Under the pieces are notes generated by a model, which worked only from the letters and a program-made list of their open reading frames with translations, did not search any database and had not been told where the DNA came from. A stretch of 52,982 nucleotides of DNA, taken from NCBI GenBank assembly GCA_021771035.1, contig JAETPU010000020.1, positions 1 through 52,982 of the forward strand, given 5' to 3'. Made by a program: the position numbers and the translations under genes. The stretch is from Marvinbryantia formatexigens (GTDB taxonomy: Bacteria > Bacillota > Clostridia > Oscillospirales > Ruminococcaceae). Below are positions 16,186-23,749 of the stretch, one piece after another (positions within the stretch are counted from its first letter, which is position 1; every line of letters starts with the position of its first letter).

Positions 16186-16215
16186 ATGGTAAAATCCAAA
16201 TGTCACAGAAATGTC
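16186..16215 (-). promoter_or_regulatory. OmpR-type operator and -10 of the four-permease operon
   Basis: On the minus strand: GACATTT (16209-16215), 4 nt, GACATTT (16198-16204), 6 nt, then -10 TACCAT (16186-16191). The heptamers are 11 bp apart and occupy the place of the -35, typical for activation by OmpR-family regulators. The same layout occurs at 17994-18023 and 34736-34765. Confidence 0.85.
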
Positions 16216-16253
16216 CGAATCAGAGGCTTATTTGTGAATTTTCTGTGAACAGT

Positions 16254-17279
16254 TTATCGTCGGGGCAGGAACACGGAGAAGGTAGACCCCCGGCCAACCT
16301 CTGAGGCCACCTTGATATAGCCGCCCTGCCGGGTGACGATCTCCCGGGCCAGATACAGGCCGATGCCCACCCCGGGCTGGTCGTGGACCTCCTCCTCCCG
16401 GTAAAAGCGACGGAAGATGGCGGCCTGACGGCTCTCCGGGATGCCCTTGCCGGTGTCGGCCACATCCAGCTTGACATACATCTCCCACTGCTCCGCCGAC
16501 ACGCTGATCTTCCCGCCCGCCGGGGTGTACTTCACCGCGTTGTCCAGCAGATTGAACAGGGCCTCCGCCGTCCACTTGCCGTCGTGGGACACCCGCAGGT
16601 CCTCCGGGCACCGCACTTCCACAGAGATGCCCTTTTGCTCCGCCCCGTAGACGATGCCGCTCATGGCCTGGGCCAAGGTGTCGATCAACGGAGCGTCCTT
16701 CTTTTCCAGGGTGACCGCCCCGGTCTCCAGGCGGGAGGCTTTCCCCATGGACTGCACCAGAAACTCCAGCTTGTCCGTCTGGCTGCGGATACCCTGTAGA
16801 AAGTCCCGCCGCTCCTGCTCCGTGACAGGCTTTGCCAAAAGCGTATCCGTCACCATTTTCAGATTTGCCACCGGCGTTTTCACCTGATGGGAGATGTCCG
16901 ATACCAGCGTTTGCAGCTCCCGCCGCTCGTCGTCCACCTTGCGCCGGTTCTCCTGAAGGACGCCATACAGCCGGGAGAGGCGGTAGCTGATGCGGGCAAA
17001 GATGGTCTCACGGTCTTCAGCTTTGGCCGGTTCCTCGCCGCCGCTGATCATACTGTCCATGGTCTGGCACAGATCGCTGGTAAATTGGGACAGCCGCCTG
17101 GCGAAAAACAGCGTCAGCAGGAACAGCCAGACCAAGGCGCAGGCCGTCAGCAGTGCGCCGGCCAGCAGCACCCACCCCTGGCCTGTCTGGTGGGCGAGAA
17201 AGAGGGAGAGAGCCAGCATGGAGAGGGCCGCGCCTGCCTCCACCAGCAGGAACATGGTTTTGACGGGCATACGTTTCAT
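16254..17279 (-). CDS. Sensor histidine kinase beside the four-permease exporter
   Basis: A 341-residue kinase. Two close transmembrane helices (about 10-30 and 35-60) leave almost no extracellular loop, as in intramembrane-sensing BceS-like kinases that read their transporter's activity. The H-box is SDISHQVKTPVANL with His131; an N-box (NLLDNAVKYT), G1 (VADTGKGI) and G2 (GVGIGLYLAREI) follow. The start is ATG 17279, sharing ATGA with the regulator's stop and with GGAGG 9 nt upstream, in preference to the GTG 21 nt earlier. With so little sensor domain I infer that the input comes from the permeases encoded next door. Confidence 0.92.
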   Translation of the reverse strand: MKRMPVKTMFLLVEAGAALSMLALSLFLAHQTGQGWVLLAGALLTACALVWLFLLTLFFARRLSQFTSDLCQTMDSMISGGEEPAKAEDRETIFARISYRLSRLYGVLQENRRKVDDERRELQTLVSDISHQVKTPVANLKMVTDTLLAKPVTEQERRDFLQGIRSQTDKLEFLVQSMGKASRLETGAVTLEKKDAPLIDTLAQAMSGIVYGAEQKGISVEVRCPEDLRVSHDGKWTAEALFNLLDNAVKYTPAGGKISVSAEQWEMYVKLDVADTGKGIPESRQAAIFRRFYREEEVHDQPGVGIGLYLAREIVTRQGGYIKVASEVGRGSTFSVFLPRR

Positions 17280-17965
17280 TTCCGCTCGCCTCCTGTCCAC
17301 TGATAGCCGATCCCGTAAATGGTCTTGATGTAGGTATCGCCGTCCGCCTCGATCTTGCCCCGGATACGGCTGATGGAGGTGGTCAGGGTGTGCTCATCCA
17401 CAAATTTCTCGTCCACGTCCCACAGCCGCTCCAGAAGGCGCTGGCGGGTCAGGACCTGACGTGGATTTTTGCAGAATAGGAACAGCATCTTGTACTCCAT
17501 GGGGGAGAGGGTGATGGGCTTCCCGTTTAGGGAGGCGGTCTGCTCCGAGAAGTCCAGGAACAGTCTGCCATCGTCGTAGAGGTCCCTTGCCGGCTTGTGG
17601 TGCTCCAGCATGGCGAACATGGCGCGGATCTTCCGCTGCAAGGCCCCAATGGAAAAGGGCTTGGTGATGTAGTCCACGGCGCCTGCCTCATAGCCCCGGA
17701 GCTGGTCACTCTCCTGGTCGTTGGCGGTGAGGAAGATCACCACCGTGTCCGGGTGCTCCGGCTTGATCAATCTGCACAGGTCATAGCCATTGCCGTCCGG
17801 CAGATTGATGTCCAGCAGCACCAGGTCGTATGACCTACCGGCCAGCAGGGCGGCGGCGGTCTTGGCGTTCAGGGCCGGTGTGACCTCCCAGCCGTCGGAA
17901 ATCAGGTTGTAGGCCAGTGTCTTATTCAAAAGGGCGTCGTCCTCGACGATCAGTATCCGTTTCAT
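17276..17965 (-). CDS. OmpR-family response regulator of the four-permease system
   Basis: A 229-residue regulator starting at ATG 17965 (MKRILIVEDDALL) after GGAGGACAAGCC; the longer open frame upstream is promoter DNA. The receiver has EDD at 8-10, phospho-acceptor Asp52 in LLDINLPDG and Lys102 in YITKPF. The C-terminal winged helix ends TYIKTIYGIGYQW. It is the first gene of the regulator-kinase operon. Its own promoter carries the same paired heptamer operator as the exporter operon and the tandem-receiver gene at 34705, so I predict it activates all three, itself included. Confidence 0.93.
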   Translation of the reverse strand: MKRILIVEDDALLNKTLAYNLISDGWEVTPALNAKTAAALLAGRSYDLVLLDINLPDGNGYDLCRLIKPEHPDTVVIFLTANDQESDQLRGYEAGAVDYITKPFSIGALQRKIRAMFAMLEHHKPARDLYDDGRLFLDFSEQTASLNGKPITLSPMEYKMLFLFCKNPRQVLTRQRLLERLWDVDEKFVDEHTLTTSISRIRGKIEADGDTYIKTIYGIGYQWTGGERK

Positions 17966-17993
17966 GGCTTGTCCTCCTCCGCGTACTGAGGGT

Positions 17994-18023
17994 AGTATAA
18001 CAGAGAAATGTCCGCGAAATGTT
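17994..18023 (-). promoter_or_regulatory. OmpR-type operator and -10 of the regulator gene
   Basis: On the minus strand: AACATTT (18017-18023), 4 nt, GACATTT (18006-18012), 6 nt, then -10 TATACT (17994-17999). The geometry is identical to 16186-16215 and implies autoregulation. Confidence 0.85.
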
Positions 18024-18063
18024 ACGACAACCTGTATTTTGCAAAAAATCTTTTTTGTATTTT

Positions 18064-18094
18064 TTGAGACTTGTTGAGCCTTGTGTAGTATAAT
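18064..18094 (+). promoter_or_regulatory. Probable promoter of the PhzF-like gene
   Basis: A perfect -10 TATAAT at 18089-18094 with TTGAGA 19 nt upstream (a long spacer). It is divergent from the regulator promoter at 17994-18023, with about 40 nt between the two control regions. Confidence 0.4.
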
Positions 18095-18124
18095 AGAAAA
18101 AACTCCGCAGAGAGGAAAATTAGA

Positions 18125-18973
18125 ATGGTTGAAGTCTATGTGATAAGTGCTTTTAGCAAAGATAGTACGGGTGGTAACAGGGCTGGCGTAGTATTGGACA
18201 GCCACGATTTGATCCCTGCAAAAATGATGGCAATAGCAAAAGACCTGGGGTATTCTGAAACTGCGTTCTTGATGGAATCCGATGTTGCGGATTTCAAAGT
18301 AAGATACTTTACTCCCACAGAAGAAGTTCCCTTGTGCGGCCATGCAACAATAGCAGCTTTTTCTATTCTCAACTCATTGGGTAAGTTAGGAAAAGATGCT
18401 TATACGATTGAAACAAAAGCGGGGATGCTCAATGTCCAAATCGAAAAAGATGGGATGATTTTTATGGAACAGAATCGCCCCACTTATTTTGAAACACTAA
18501 CGCCTGATATTTTTGCCGGATGCTTGGAAGCCGGATTTATTGATACCGCTTTGCCCATCCAGATCGTTTCCACAGGATTGAAGGATATTATGCTTCCCGT
18601 GGATACCGAAGAACACTTGAAGAAACTGAACCCAAATTTTACAAGTATGGTGAGTTTGTGCTGTGACCAGGACGTTGTTGGCATCCACGCTTTTGCTCTG
18701 ACTGACGGTACTGAAACAACAGCGATATGCAGAAACTTCGCCCCGCGATATGGAATCAATGAAGAATCCGCCACCGGCACATCAAGCTGCGCCCTGGCCT
18801 GTTATCTTTTTCAGCACTATAGGCAGCAGTCACAATATGTTTTTGAGCAAGGACTTAACCTTGGCTCTGTTTCTCGGCTCATAGTAAACATCACGCATCA
18901 GGGCGGCAGTATTGATGCTGTTCATGTTGGAGGATATGGACACCTGGTTTGCAAGAAAACGCTGTTTATATAA
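18125..18973 (+). CDS. PhzF-family isomerase-like protein
   Basis: A 282-residue soluble protein of the PhzF/diaminopimelate-epimerase-like fold. The family's landmarks are present: GGNRAGVVLDS near residues 17-27, Gly-Tyr-Ser-Glu-Thr-Ala (GYSETAFL, about 41-48, holding the usual catalytic Glu), FTPTEEVPLCGHATIAAF near 60-77, and ESATGTSSCALACYL near 213-227. Family members catalyse isomerisation or proton transfer; the best known is phenazine PhzF, but no phenazine genes are here, so the substrate is unknown. The start is ATG 18125 after GAGAGGAAAA. It stands alone, ends in a strong bidirectional terminator, and is A/T-richer than its neighbours. Confidence 0.9.
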   Translation: MVEVYVISAFSKDSTGGNRAGVVLDSHDLIPAKMMAIAKDLGYSETAFLMESDVADFKVRYFTPTEEVPLCGHATIAAFSILNSLGKLGKDAYTIETKAGMLNVQIEKDGMIFMEQNRPTYFETLTPDIFAGCLEAGFIDTALPIQIVSTGLKDIMLPVDTEEHLKKLNPNFTSMVSLCCDQDVVGIHAFALTDGTETTAICRNFAPRYGINEESATGTSSCALACYLFQHYRQQSQYVFEQGLNLGSVSRLIVNITHQGGSIDAVHVGGYGHLVCKKTLFI

Positions 18974-19018
18974 GTGGAAGGACAAGGCCCATCGAGCCTT
19001 GTCCTTCCACTTTATTTT
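18974..19018. terminator. Bidirectional terminator between PhzF-like gene and paralogue operon
   Basis: A perfect 15-bp stem GTGGAAGGACAAGGC / GCCTTGTCCTTCCAC with a 7-nt loop. It is followed by TTTATTTTG on the plus strand and by TTATAT on the minus strand, so it can end both convergent units. Confidence 0.9.
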
Positions 19019-19029
19019 GAGAGGGATTA

Positions 19030-20046
19030 TCACAAAATCGCCCCACCGCCCCAAACCTGGGACTGTGTGATCGCCAGAACGGTTTCGGTGGGAATACCGG
19101 CAATCTCGCTGCCGAAAATCTCCCGCAGGTTCCCGCCCGTCAGCATGGCGGCAAGTTGGGACTTTGCCGCAGCGGACGCGGCCAGTTGAGATGCTTGTAT
19201 GCGGCGCTCAATCTGCTTTTCCGCCGCCAGCTTCATAAACTCGGCATGGCGGGCCATACGCAAATCCCACCAGCTTTCTTCATCGTCAGAACCGCTCTTG
19301 GAGTAGGTGATCTCACCACCCGCGCTGGAGGAACAGGCGTTGCAGATGTTCCCGTCCTCCCCAATGGCAACGGCCTGGGACATATCCCATGTACTGCCGG
19401 GCATGATGGCCTCGTTCCGAGCCACATCAAAGGCAAACCAGGTGTCAATCTTCGCAAAAATCTCCTGGGCATAGGCTGGGTCTTGCTCCATACGCTCCTG
19501 CACCTTGGGATGAATGACCACGGCCTTGCTCCCAGGCGGAACGCTGCCCAGGGCGTGAATCTCCTTTGGAGCGGTAAATCTGCCATCAATGGAGCCGTAG
19601 AAGGGATTGGCCCCGGTGGGTTGCCAATTTTCCAGCGTTTCCTTTGCTTTGTCCCCGTCCTGGTACAACAGATAATGGGGATAGTCGTTCCGTGTTCTCC
19701 AATAGCCGCTGCTGGCGTCAAAAACGTGATAATAGATGTTGGGGTATTTGGCTTTCAGCATGGTTTCCAGTGAAGGAGCCTCCGTTGCTTCTGCTGCATC
19801 CACACCTCCCGTCTGAACCTGCCCGGTAGCCCGCACCGACAAATCCATCATAAGGCTGGTAGGCAAACCCGCCATTCCCATAAGGCCGCTCATGCCGGTG
19901 GTCAGCGTGTCCGTTCTGCCCCGGCTGGTCTGCGCCGCCATATCAAGAAAACTGTTGGCCCGTGTCCCGGTTTGCTTGGCTTCATGGGCCTTTGTGGGGG
20001 CACTATATGCCTGCGTCCCATAACTTGGCTGAATTGTGTTGCTCAC
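19030..20046 (-). CDS. Unknown protein with SFLDxAA head, paralogue 3 (338 aa)
   Basis: I do not recognise the family. The N-terminus MSNTIQPSYG, then KQTGTRANSFLDMAAQTSRGRTD, closely matches the next gene and more loosely the one before. Residues 95-150 contain the aromatic-rich YPNIYYHVFDASSGYWRTRNDYPHYL. Residues 160-235 include IHALGSVPPGSKAVVIHPKVQERMEQDP and a TWFAFDVARNEAI stretch. Residues 237-255 hold GEDGNICNACSSSAGG with a CNAC pair. The last 80 residues are Ala/Gln-rich helix. There is no signal peptide or membrane helix. Start GTG 20046 follows GGGAGG. It is the last gene of the LytTR-TCS operon. Confidence 0.85.
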   Translation of the reverse strand: MSNTIQPSYGTQAYSAPTKAHEAKQTGTRANSFLDMAAQTSRGRTDTLTTGMSGLMGMAGLPTSLMMDLSVRATGQVQTGGVDAAEATEAPSLETMLKAKYPNIYYHVFDASSGYWRTRNDYPHYLLYQDGDKAKETLENWQPTGANPFYGSIDGRFTAPKEIHALGSVPPGSKAVVIHPKVQERMEQDPAYAQEIFAKIDTWFAFDVARNEAIMPGSTWDMSQAVAIGEDGNICNACSSSAGGEITYSKSGSDDEESWWDLRMARHAEFMKLAAEKQIERRIQASQLAASAAAKSQLAAMLTGGNLREIFGSEIAGIPTETVLAITQSQVWGGGAIL

Positions 20047-20059
20047 AACATTTCCTCCC

Positions 20060-20689
20060 TTAAAGCAGCCCCATCAACAGCTCTGCGGCGCTGACAGAAC
20101 CGCCGTTCATACGGAGTTTCATCATCAGTCGCCGCTTTGCCGCGGCTTCCTCGGCAAGTTCCATATATTTTTTGTGGCGTTCCATGCGCTGCTCCCAAAA
20201 ACTGTTTTTTGAGCGCAAATGAAATTCAGAATCATTTCCAACAGGCCATGAATCAGCTCTGTATTGATCGAGGTCTGTTCCAACGGTAATCAGAATAGAA
20301 CAGTTTCTCGGAGCAAAAGAAGCGCCCAAATCCCTTTGAAGCACGGAGAGAACCTGTGACCTATATTCTGGATCATCTTTCATAGCTTGAAATGCCGCGT
20401 CCGATATATTGACAGCCGCATTACTTACGGTTGGATTGCAGACTATTTTCGATAAGTCCTCATAAAACTCTTTCTTAAAGAGCTGCATTTCCTCTGCTTC
20501 GGATAGCACCGTTTTCTGCTGAGTGGATTCGGTGCTGTTAATTTCCAGAACATCCGTTGTGCTTCTGCTGGCCCGTGTCGCCAGATCGAGGAAACTGCTG
20601 CCCTGCGTCCCGGTCTGTTTTGTTTCACGGGACTTTGTGGGAGCGGTATATGTCCGCGCCCCAAAACTTGGCTGAATGATATTGCTCAT
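20060..20689 (-). CDS. Unknown protein with SFLDxAA head, paralogue 2 (209 aa)
   Basis: Shares its first 45 residues with the 338-residue neighbour: MSNIIQPSFG, then KQTGTQGSSFLDLATRASRSTTDVLEI. The middle (about 65-150) has helical segments ending in PEYRSQVLSVLQRDLG and a predicted beta stretch NCSILITVGTDLDQYR, analogous to the EEIFAKIDTWFAF and PGSKAVVIHP parts of its paralogue. The C-terminus is a charged helix (WEQRMERHKKYMELAEEAAAKRR) matching RMARHAEFMKLAAEKQIERR in paralogue 3. No signal peptide, membrane helix or catalytic motif is visible. Start ATG 20689 follows AAAGGGCG; the gene lies 21 nt after paralogue 1. Confidence 0.85.
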   Translation of the reverse strand: MSNIIQPSFGARTYTAPTKSRETKQTGTQGSSFLDLATRASRSTTDVLEINSTESTQQKTVLSEAEEMQLFKKEFYEDLSKIVCNPTVSNAAVNISDAAFQAMKDDPEYRSQVLSVLQRDLGASFAPRNCSILITVGTDLDQYRADSWPVGNDSEFHLRSKNSFWEQRMERHKKYMELAEEAAAKRRLMMKLRMNGGSVSAAELLMGLL

Positions 20690-20710
20690 TATATCGCCCT
20701 TTCCTTTACA

Positions 20711-21487
20711 TCACATATTGAGGAAGAACATATTTGTTCCTGCCGGTAAAGACACTTCCGGCGTGATCGCAGGGGCAGATACCATCCGCGTTTTCAGCAG
20801 ATCGCCAATATTAGAGAAGGTCTTTTCCAGCGCCGCCGTTTCTGCGGCGCGCTCCCACATGGCCCTGCGCTGTGCTGCCGCCGCCGCAGCCTGCTCCTGA
20901 TACTGCCGCTGCTGTTCTGCCTTTTTCTTGGCCTTTTCAGCATTGATCCTGTTTACCTCAGCCACACGCTCCGGGGAATCGCCGCCGCCGCAGATATAGG
21001 TCACGGTTCCATCCTCATGGACTACAACACCACATGGCTCAAAGGTCAGCCCCATGGATGCCGCAAAAGCCTTGCCATTAGGAATTACATCTGTGAAGAA
21101 GTAATCAATCTTCTGCTCGTAATAAGCGGCCTTCTTCGGGTCACTCGCCATTTCATTCAAAATGTTGGGAGCAATTATAACATCGTTCCCACTCATGCGC
21201 TTTCCTGCTTTTTCCAGGCTGGCTTGGTCTTTACCTATACTTTCAATAGTCACCCGCCCATATTTCTTTTTCAAATGCTCCATATAGGCGTCCACATTTG
21301 ACGTTTCTGTGTCTTTGGCGGCTTCCAGCCTGCTGCTGGTTTCCAGCACATCCGTGGTATCTCTGCTGGCCTTTGCTGCCATATCCAAAAAGCTGGAAGT
21401 CCGCGCCGCTGTACTCCGAACAGTAAGGTTTCCGGGTAAAGCGCTATACATTCTGGTTAAATAGCTGCTGTCAATCATACCGCTCAT
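20711..21487 (-). CDS. Unknown protein with SFLDxAA head, paralogue 1 (258 aa)
   Basis: The first paralogue after the kinase, coupled to it by an ATGA overlap (kinase stop at 21484). Its head MSGMIDSSYLTRMYS, then TSSFLDMAAKASRDTTDVLETSS, is the divergent member of the set. Residues 70-150 include VTIESIGKDQASLEKAGKRM, NVIIAPNILNEMASDPKKAAYYEQKIDYFF-like sequence (positions about 97-129) and FEPCGVVVHEDGTVTYICGGG. A long Lys/Ala/Gln coiled helix (about 182-220) matches the charged helices of paralogues 2 and 3. It is soluble with no export signal. The genetic coupling to a LytTR sensor kinase suggests that it works with that kinase. Confidence 0.85.
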   Translation of the reverse strand: MSGMIDSSYLTRMYSALPGNLTVRSTAARTSSFLDMAAKASRDTTDVLETSSRLEAAKDTETSNVDAYMEHLKKKYGRVTIESIGKDQASLEKAGKRMSGNDVIIAPNILNEMASDPKKAAYYEQKIDYFFTDVIPNGKAFAASMGLTFEPCGVVVHEDGTVTYICGGGDSPERVAEVNRINAEKAKKKAEQQRQYQEQAAAAAAQRRAMWERAAETAALEKTFSNIGDLLKTRMVSAPAITPEVSLPAGTNMFFLNM

Positions 21488-22866
21488 AAACTACTCCCTT
21501 CCTGCAATAAAACTGTTGCGGAAAATGTCTGCTGATCCACTTTCAGTTCCAATTCTCCCATATACTTCTCCGCTTCCCGGCGCACGTTGGCAAGACCAAT
21601 CCCGTGCATGGGGGCATCCTCCTGTTTCGTTGTGACAGGCAAACCGTCCTGCCCGAATACCACCTCACCTACGAAAGAGTTTTTGACCTCTATCAGAAAG
21701 AAACGTCCTTTTCTCTTTCCAGTCAGTACGATAAACCGCTCACCCTCGCTGACCTTCCCGCAAGCCTCCACCGCGTTTTGCAGAAGATTTTGCAGGATGA
21801 TCCCTACATCAAAAGCGTCATAGGCCCCCGGCTCCGGGTAATGGAACTCCACCTGGAAACGGATGCCCAAGTCAAGGCTCTGCCGCCGAATACCGTTGAC
21901 AATCACATCCGTGACCGGGTTGCCCGTCTGGAGCGTCAGCTCAAAGCCGCTCATGTTCTCGTCCATTTTGGAGATATAGTCCTCCAGGCTGGCATACTCG
22001 CCGCTCTGCGCCAGCCCCCTGATGTTGGTCAGGTGGCTCCGCATTTCGTGCTTCAGCCCACGGATGCGGGTGTAGAACTGTTCCGCCTCATGGATACGCG
22101 CCCGGATCGTCTGCGTCTGCTGGTACTCCATGTAGTGTGTGGCCTGTTCCTCTCGCAGCGCCGCCATACCCTGCTGAAAGGCGATGGTCAGATAGGCCCC
22201 AGCGTAGAACAGCAGGGCCAGCACCGGCACGACCGCCAAAAACGCGGGGTGGCGCTCATAGAGCTGGAGCAGAACGCCGTCCTTGAACTCCACCAGCAGC
22301 CGGGAGATCACCTGTCCGAACAGAATCCCCGCTGTTGGCACCAGGGCGAGATAGCACAACTCCCGACAGTGGAGCGTCATACGTTGTTTCCGCATCTGAC
22401 GCTGGAGAGCATAGAGCATGACGGCCAGCATAGCGGCATGGGACACCAGGAACAGCATGACCAGCAGGGCGGCGCGGAGAAAGACCGCCTCCGGCGGTTC
22501 CAGGCGGTAGGGGACTGACCGCTCCACGATAAAATACAGACTTTGCACCATCAGGCCGCTGGAAATTCTGGCGTTGAAGTAGAGCAGCGTCAGGAGGAAC
22601 ACCGACGGCTTTTCCAGGTCGATCCACTTGGATACCACCAGCAGAATCGCCATCAGAATCAGCCCAAAGGAGCCTTGGGGCAGCGCGGCCCGGTTGCAGA
22701 CGATCTCAAACAGGATGTAGACAGAAAATACAATGAGCAGCTTTCGCCACTTCCGGCCCTGAGAGGGAATAAAGGGCTTGAAAAAGGCGGTGAGCAGGAC
22801 AGCATAGGTCAATTCTGCCCCAGCGGAAAAAACACTGTTGAAAATGCGGAATCCTGTTTCACTCAT
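21484..22866 (-). CDS. GHKL sensor kinase (AgrC-like) coupled to unknown paralogues
   Basis: A 460-residue membrane kinase. The first 235 residues hold about six or seven transmembrane helices, as in AgrC/ComD-type peptide receptors. A coiled linker follows, then the H-box RGLKHEMRSHLTNIRGL with His273, the N-box ILQNLLQNAVEACGK, and GHKL motifs ending HGIGLANVRREAEKYMGEL. Start ATG 22866 overlaps the regulator's stop by 4 nt (ATGA) and has AAGGAG 8 nt upstream. No agrB/agrD-like peptide gene is adjacent, so the ligand may be made elsewhere or come from other cells. The operon continues directly into the three unknown paralogues. Confidence 0.92.
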   Translation of the reverse strand: MSETGFRIFNSVFSAGAELTYAVLLTAFFKPFIPSQGRKWRKLLIVFSVYILFEIVCNRAALPQGSFGLILMAILLVVSKWIDLEKPSVFLLTLLYFNARISSGLMVQSLYFIVERSVPYRLEPPEAVFLRAALLVMLFLVSHAAMLAVMLYALQRQMRKQRMTLHCRELCYLALVPTAGILFGQVISRLLVEFKDGVLLQLYERHPAFLAVVPVLALLFYAGAYLTIAFQQGMAALREEQATHYMEYQQTQTIRARIHEAEQFYTRIRGLKHEMRSHLTNIRGLAQSGEYASLEDYISKMDENMSGFELTLQTGNPVTDVIVNGIRRQSLDLGIRFQVEFHYPEPGAYDAFDVGIILQNLLQNAVEACGKVSEGERFIVLTGKRKGRFFLIEVKNSFVGEVVFGQDGLPVTTKQEDAPMHGIGLANVRREAEKYMGELELKVDQQTFSATVLLQEGSSL

Positions 22867-23588
22867 AGGCCCGCTCCTTTTTTCAAGAAATGGAGATACG
22901 CTTTTACAAAGTCCTGGTACTTATACTTTGAGAGCAAAATCCTTTCTCCATTTGTCAGTGTTACTTCCGTTTTGCTATAACCGGCCACATAGAAGAGATT
23001 GACCAGATAGCCCTTGTGGATGCGGAAAAACTGGTCTTGCAGTTCCAACTCCAAATCCCCGATTTTTGCATAGCAGGCAAATTTGCCATCCTTCAGATGT
23101 AGTTCGACCTTGTGATTGCTGCTTTCGATGTAGTAGATGCTGTCCAGCGGTACGGTCTTGCTGGTGTTGGCGGATTGGAGCGTCAGCACACGCCCCGGCT
23201 TTTCCCTGGCAGTTCCGATCTGTGCAACTGCGCGGGAAAAGACCTGGGCAAACTTTTCTTCGTCCACCGGCTTCAGCAGGTATTGGAACGCCCCCACGTC
23301 AAAGGCATCGAATACATACCGCTCATGGCCAGTCACAAAGATAATGACCGGCTGTGTTCCGGTTGCCTGTTCCCTGATCTTCCGGGCCAGGGCCATACCG
23401 TCCAGGCCGGAGCCGGAGGGGGCCAGCTCTATGTCCAAAAAGAGCAGGTCAATTTCCCGATGATCTGCAAGGCAGTCACCGGCAGAAGCGTACTCCACAA
23501 TCTCACAGGGGCAAGATTGCACCCCGATCAATGACGAGAGATAGGTGCGGATGTTGGCTTCATCATCACAAATCGCTATTTTTATCAT
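22863..23588 (-). CDS. LytTR response regulator of the paralogue operon
   Basis: A 241-residue regulator: receiver with CDDE at 7-10, Asp52 in LLFLDIEL, and a Lys in YLLKPVDEEKF (about residue 106). A LytTR DNA-binding domain (about 135-238) carries IYYIESSNHKVELH and FRIHKGYLVNLFYV. Start ATG 23588 follows GAGGAATATC. It is the first gene of the five-gene operon. The 57 to 92 bp upstream of its start contain two perfect CGTGACTGGAC repeats at a 21-bp period, which I take as its own binding site, different from the 14-mers at the other LytTR genes. Confidence 0.93.
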   Translation of the reverse strand: MIKIAICDDEANIRTYLSSLIGVQSCPCEIVEYASAGDCLADHREIDLLFLDIELAPSGSGLDGMALARKIREQATGTQPVIIFVTGHERYVFDAFDVGAFQYLLKPVDEEKFAQVFSRAVAQIGTAREKPGRVLTLQSANTSKTVPLDSIYYIESSNHKVELHLKDGKFACYAKIGDLELELQDQFFRIHKGYLVNLFYVAGYSKTEVTLTNGERILLSKYKYQDFVKAYLHFLKKGAGL

Positions 23589-23646
23589 GTTGATATTCCT
23601 CTATGTGTTTATTCGTTCAAATGGACGCTGGGGTAAAGCCGGTTGA

Positions 23647-23678
23647 CGTGACTGGACGGTTTGAGAGCGTGACTGGAC
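23647..23678. promoter_or_regulatory. LytTR-type operator D (perfect 11-bp repeats, 21-bp period)
   Basis: CGTGACTGGAC at 23647-23657 and again at 23668-23678. The 21-bp period matches the other LytTR sites but the sequence differs. It lies between the divergent LytTR operon and the MBL gene. The second copy overlaps the -35 of the MBL promoter. Confidence 0.75.
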
Positions 23679-23702
23679 AATCATAATTGGTTGGTCTATT
23701 AT
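23674..23702 (+). promoter_or_regulatory. Promoter of the MBL-fold gene
   Basis: TGGACA (23674-23679), 17-nt spacer, TATTAT (23697-23702). A TATAAT with extended TGA reads in the opposite direction over the same bases and may serve the LytTR operon. Confidence 0.6.
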
Positions 23703-23749
23703 ATCATAATGAAGTCAACTACTGGTACAGCGGCAGGAGGTTATTTGTT

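Noticed and set aside
17966-18343. N-terminal extension of the 17965 response regulator (126 extra residues)
   Set aside because: The extension covers the promoter and operator at 17994-18023, lacks domain similarity, and ATG 17965 has an excellent ribosome site.
18125-18973. Phenazine biosynthesis from the PhzF-like gene
   Set aside because: No other phz genes occur, and PhzF-like proteins of unknown role are common in Firmicutes.
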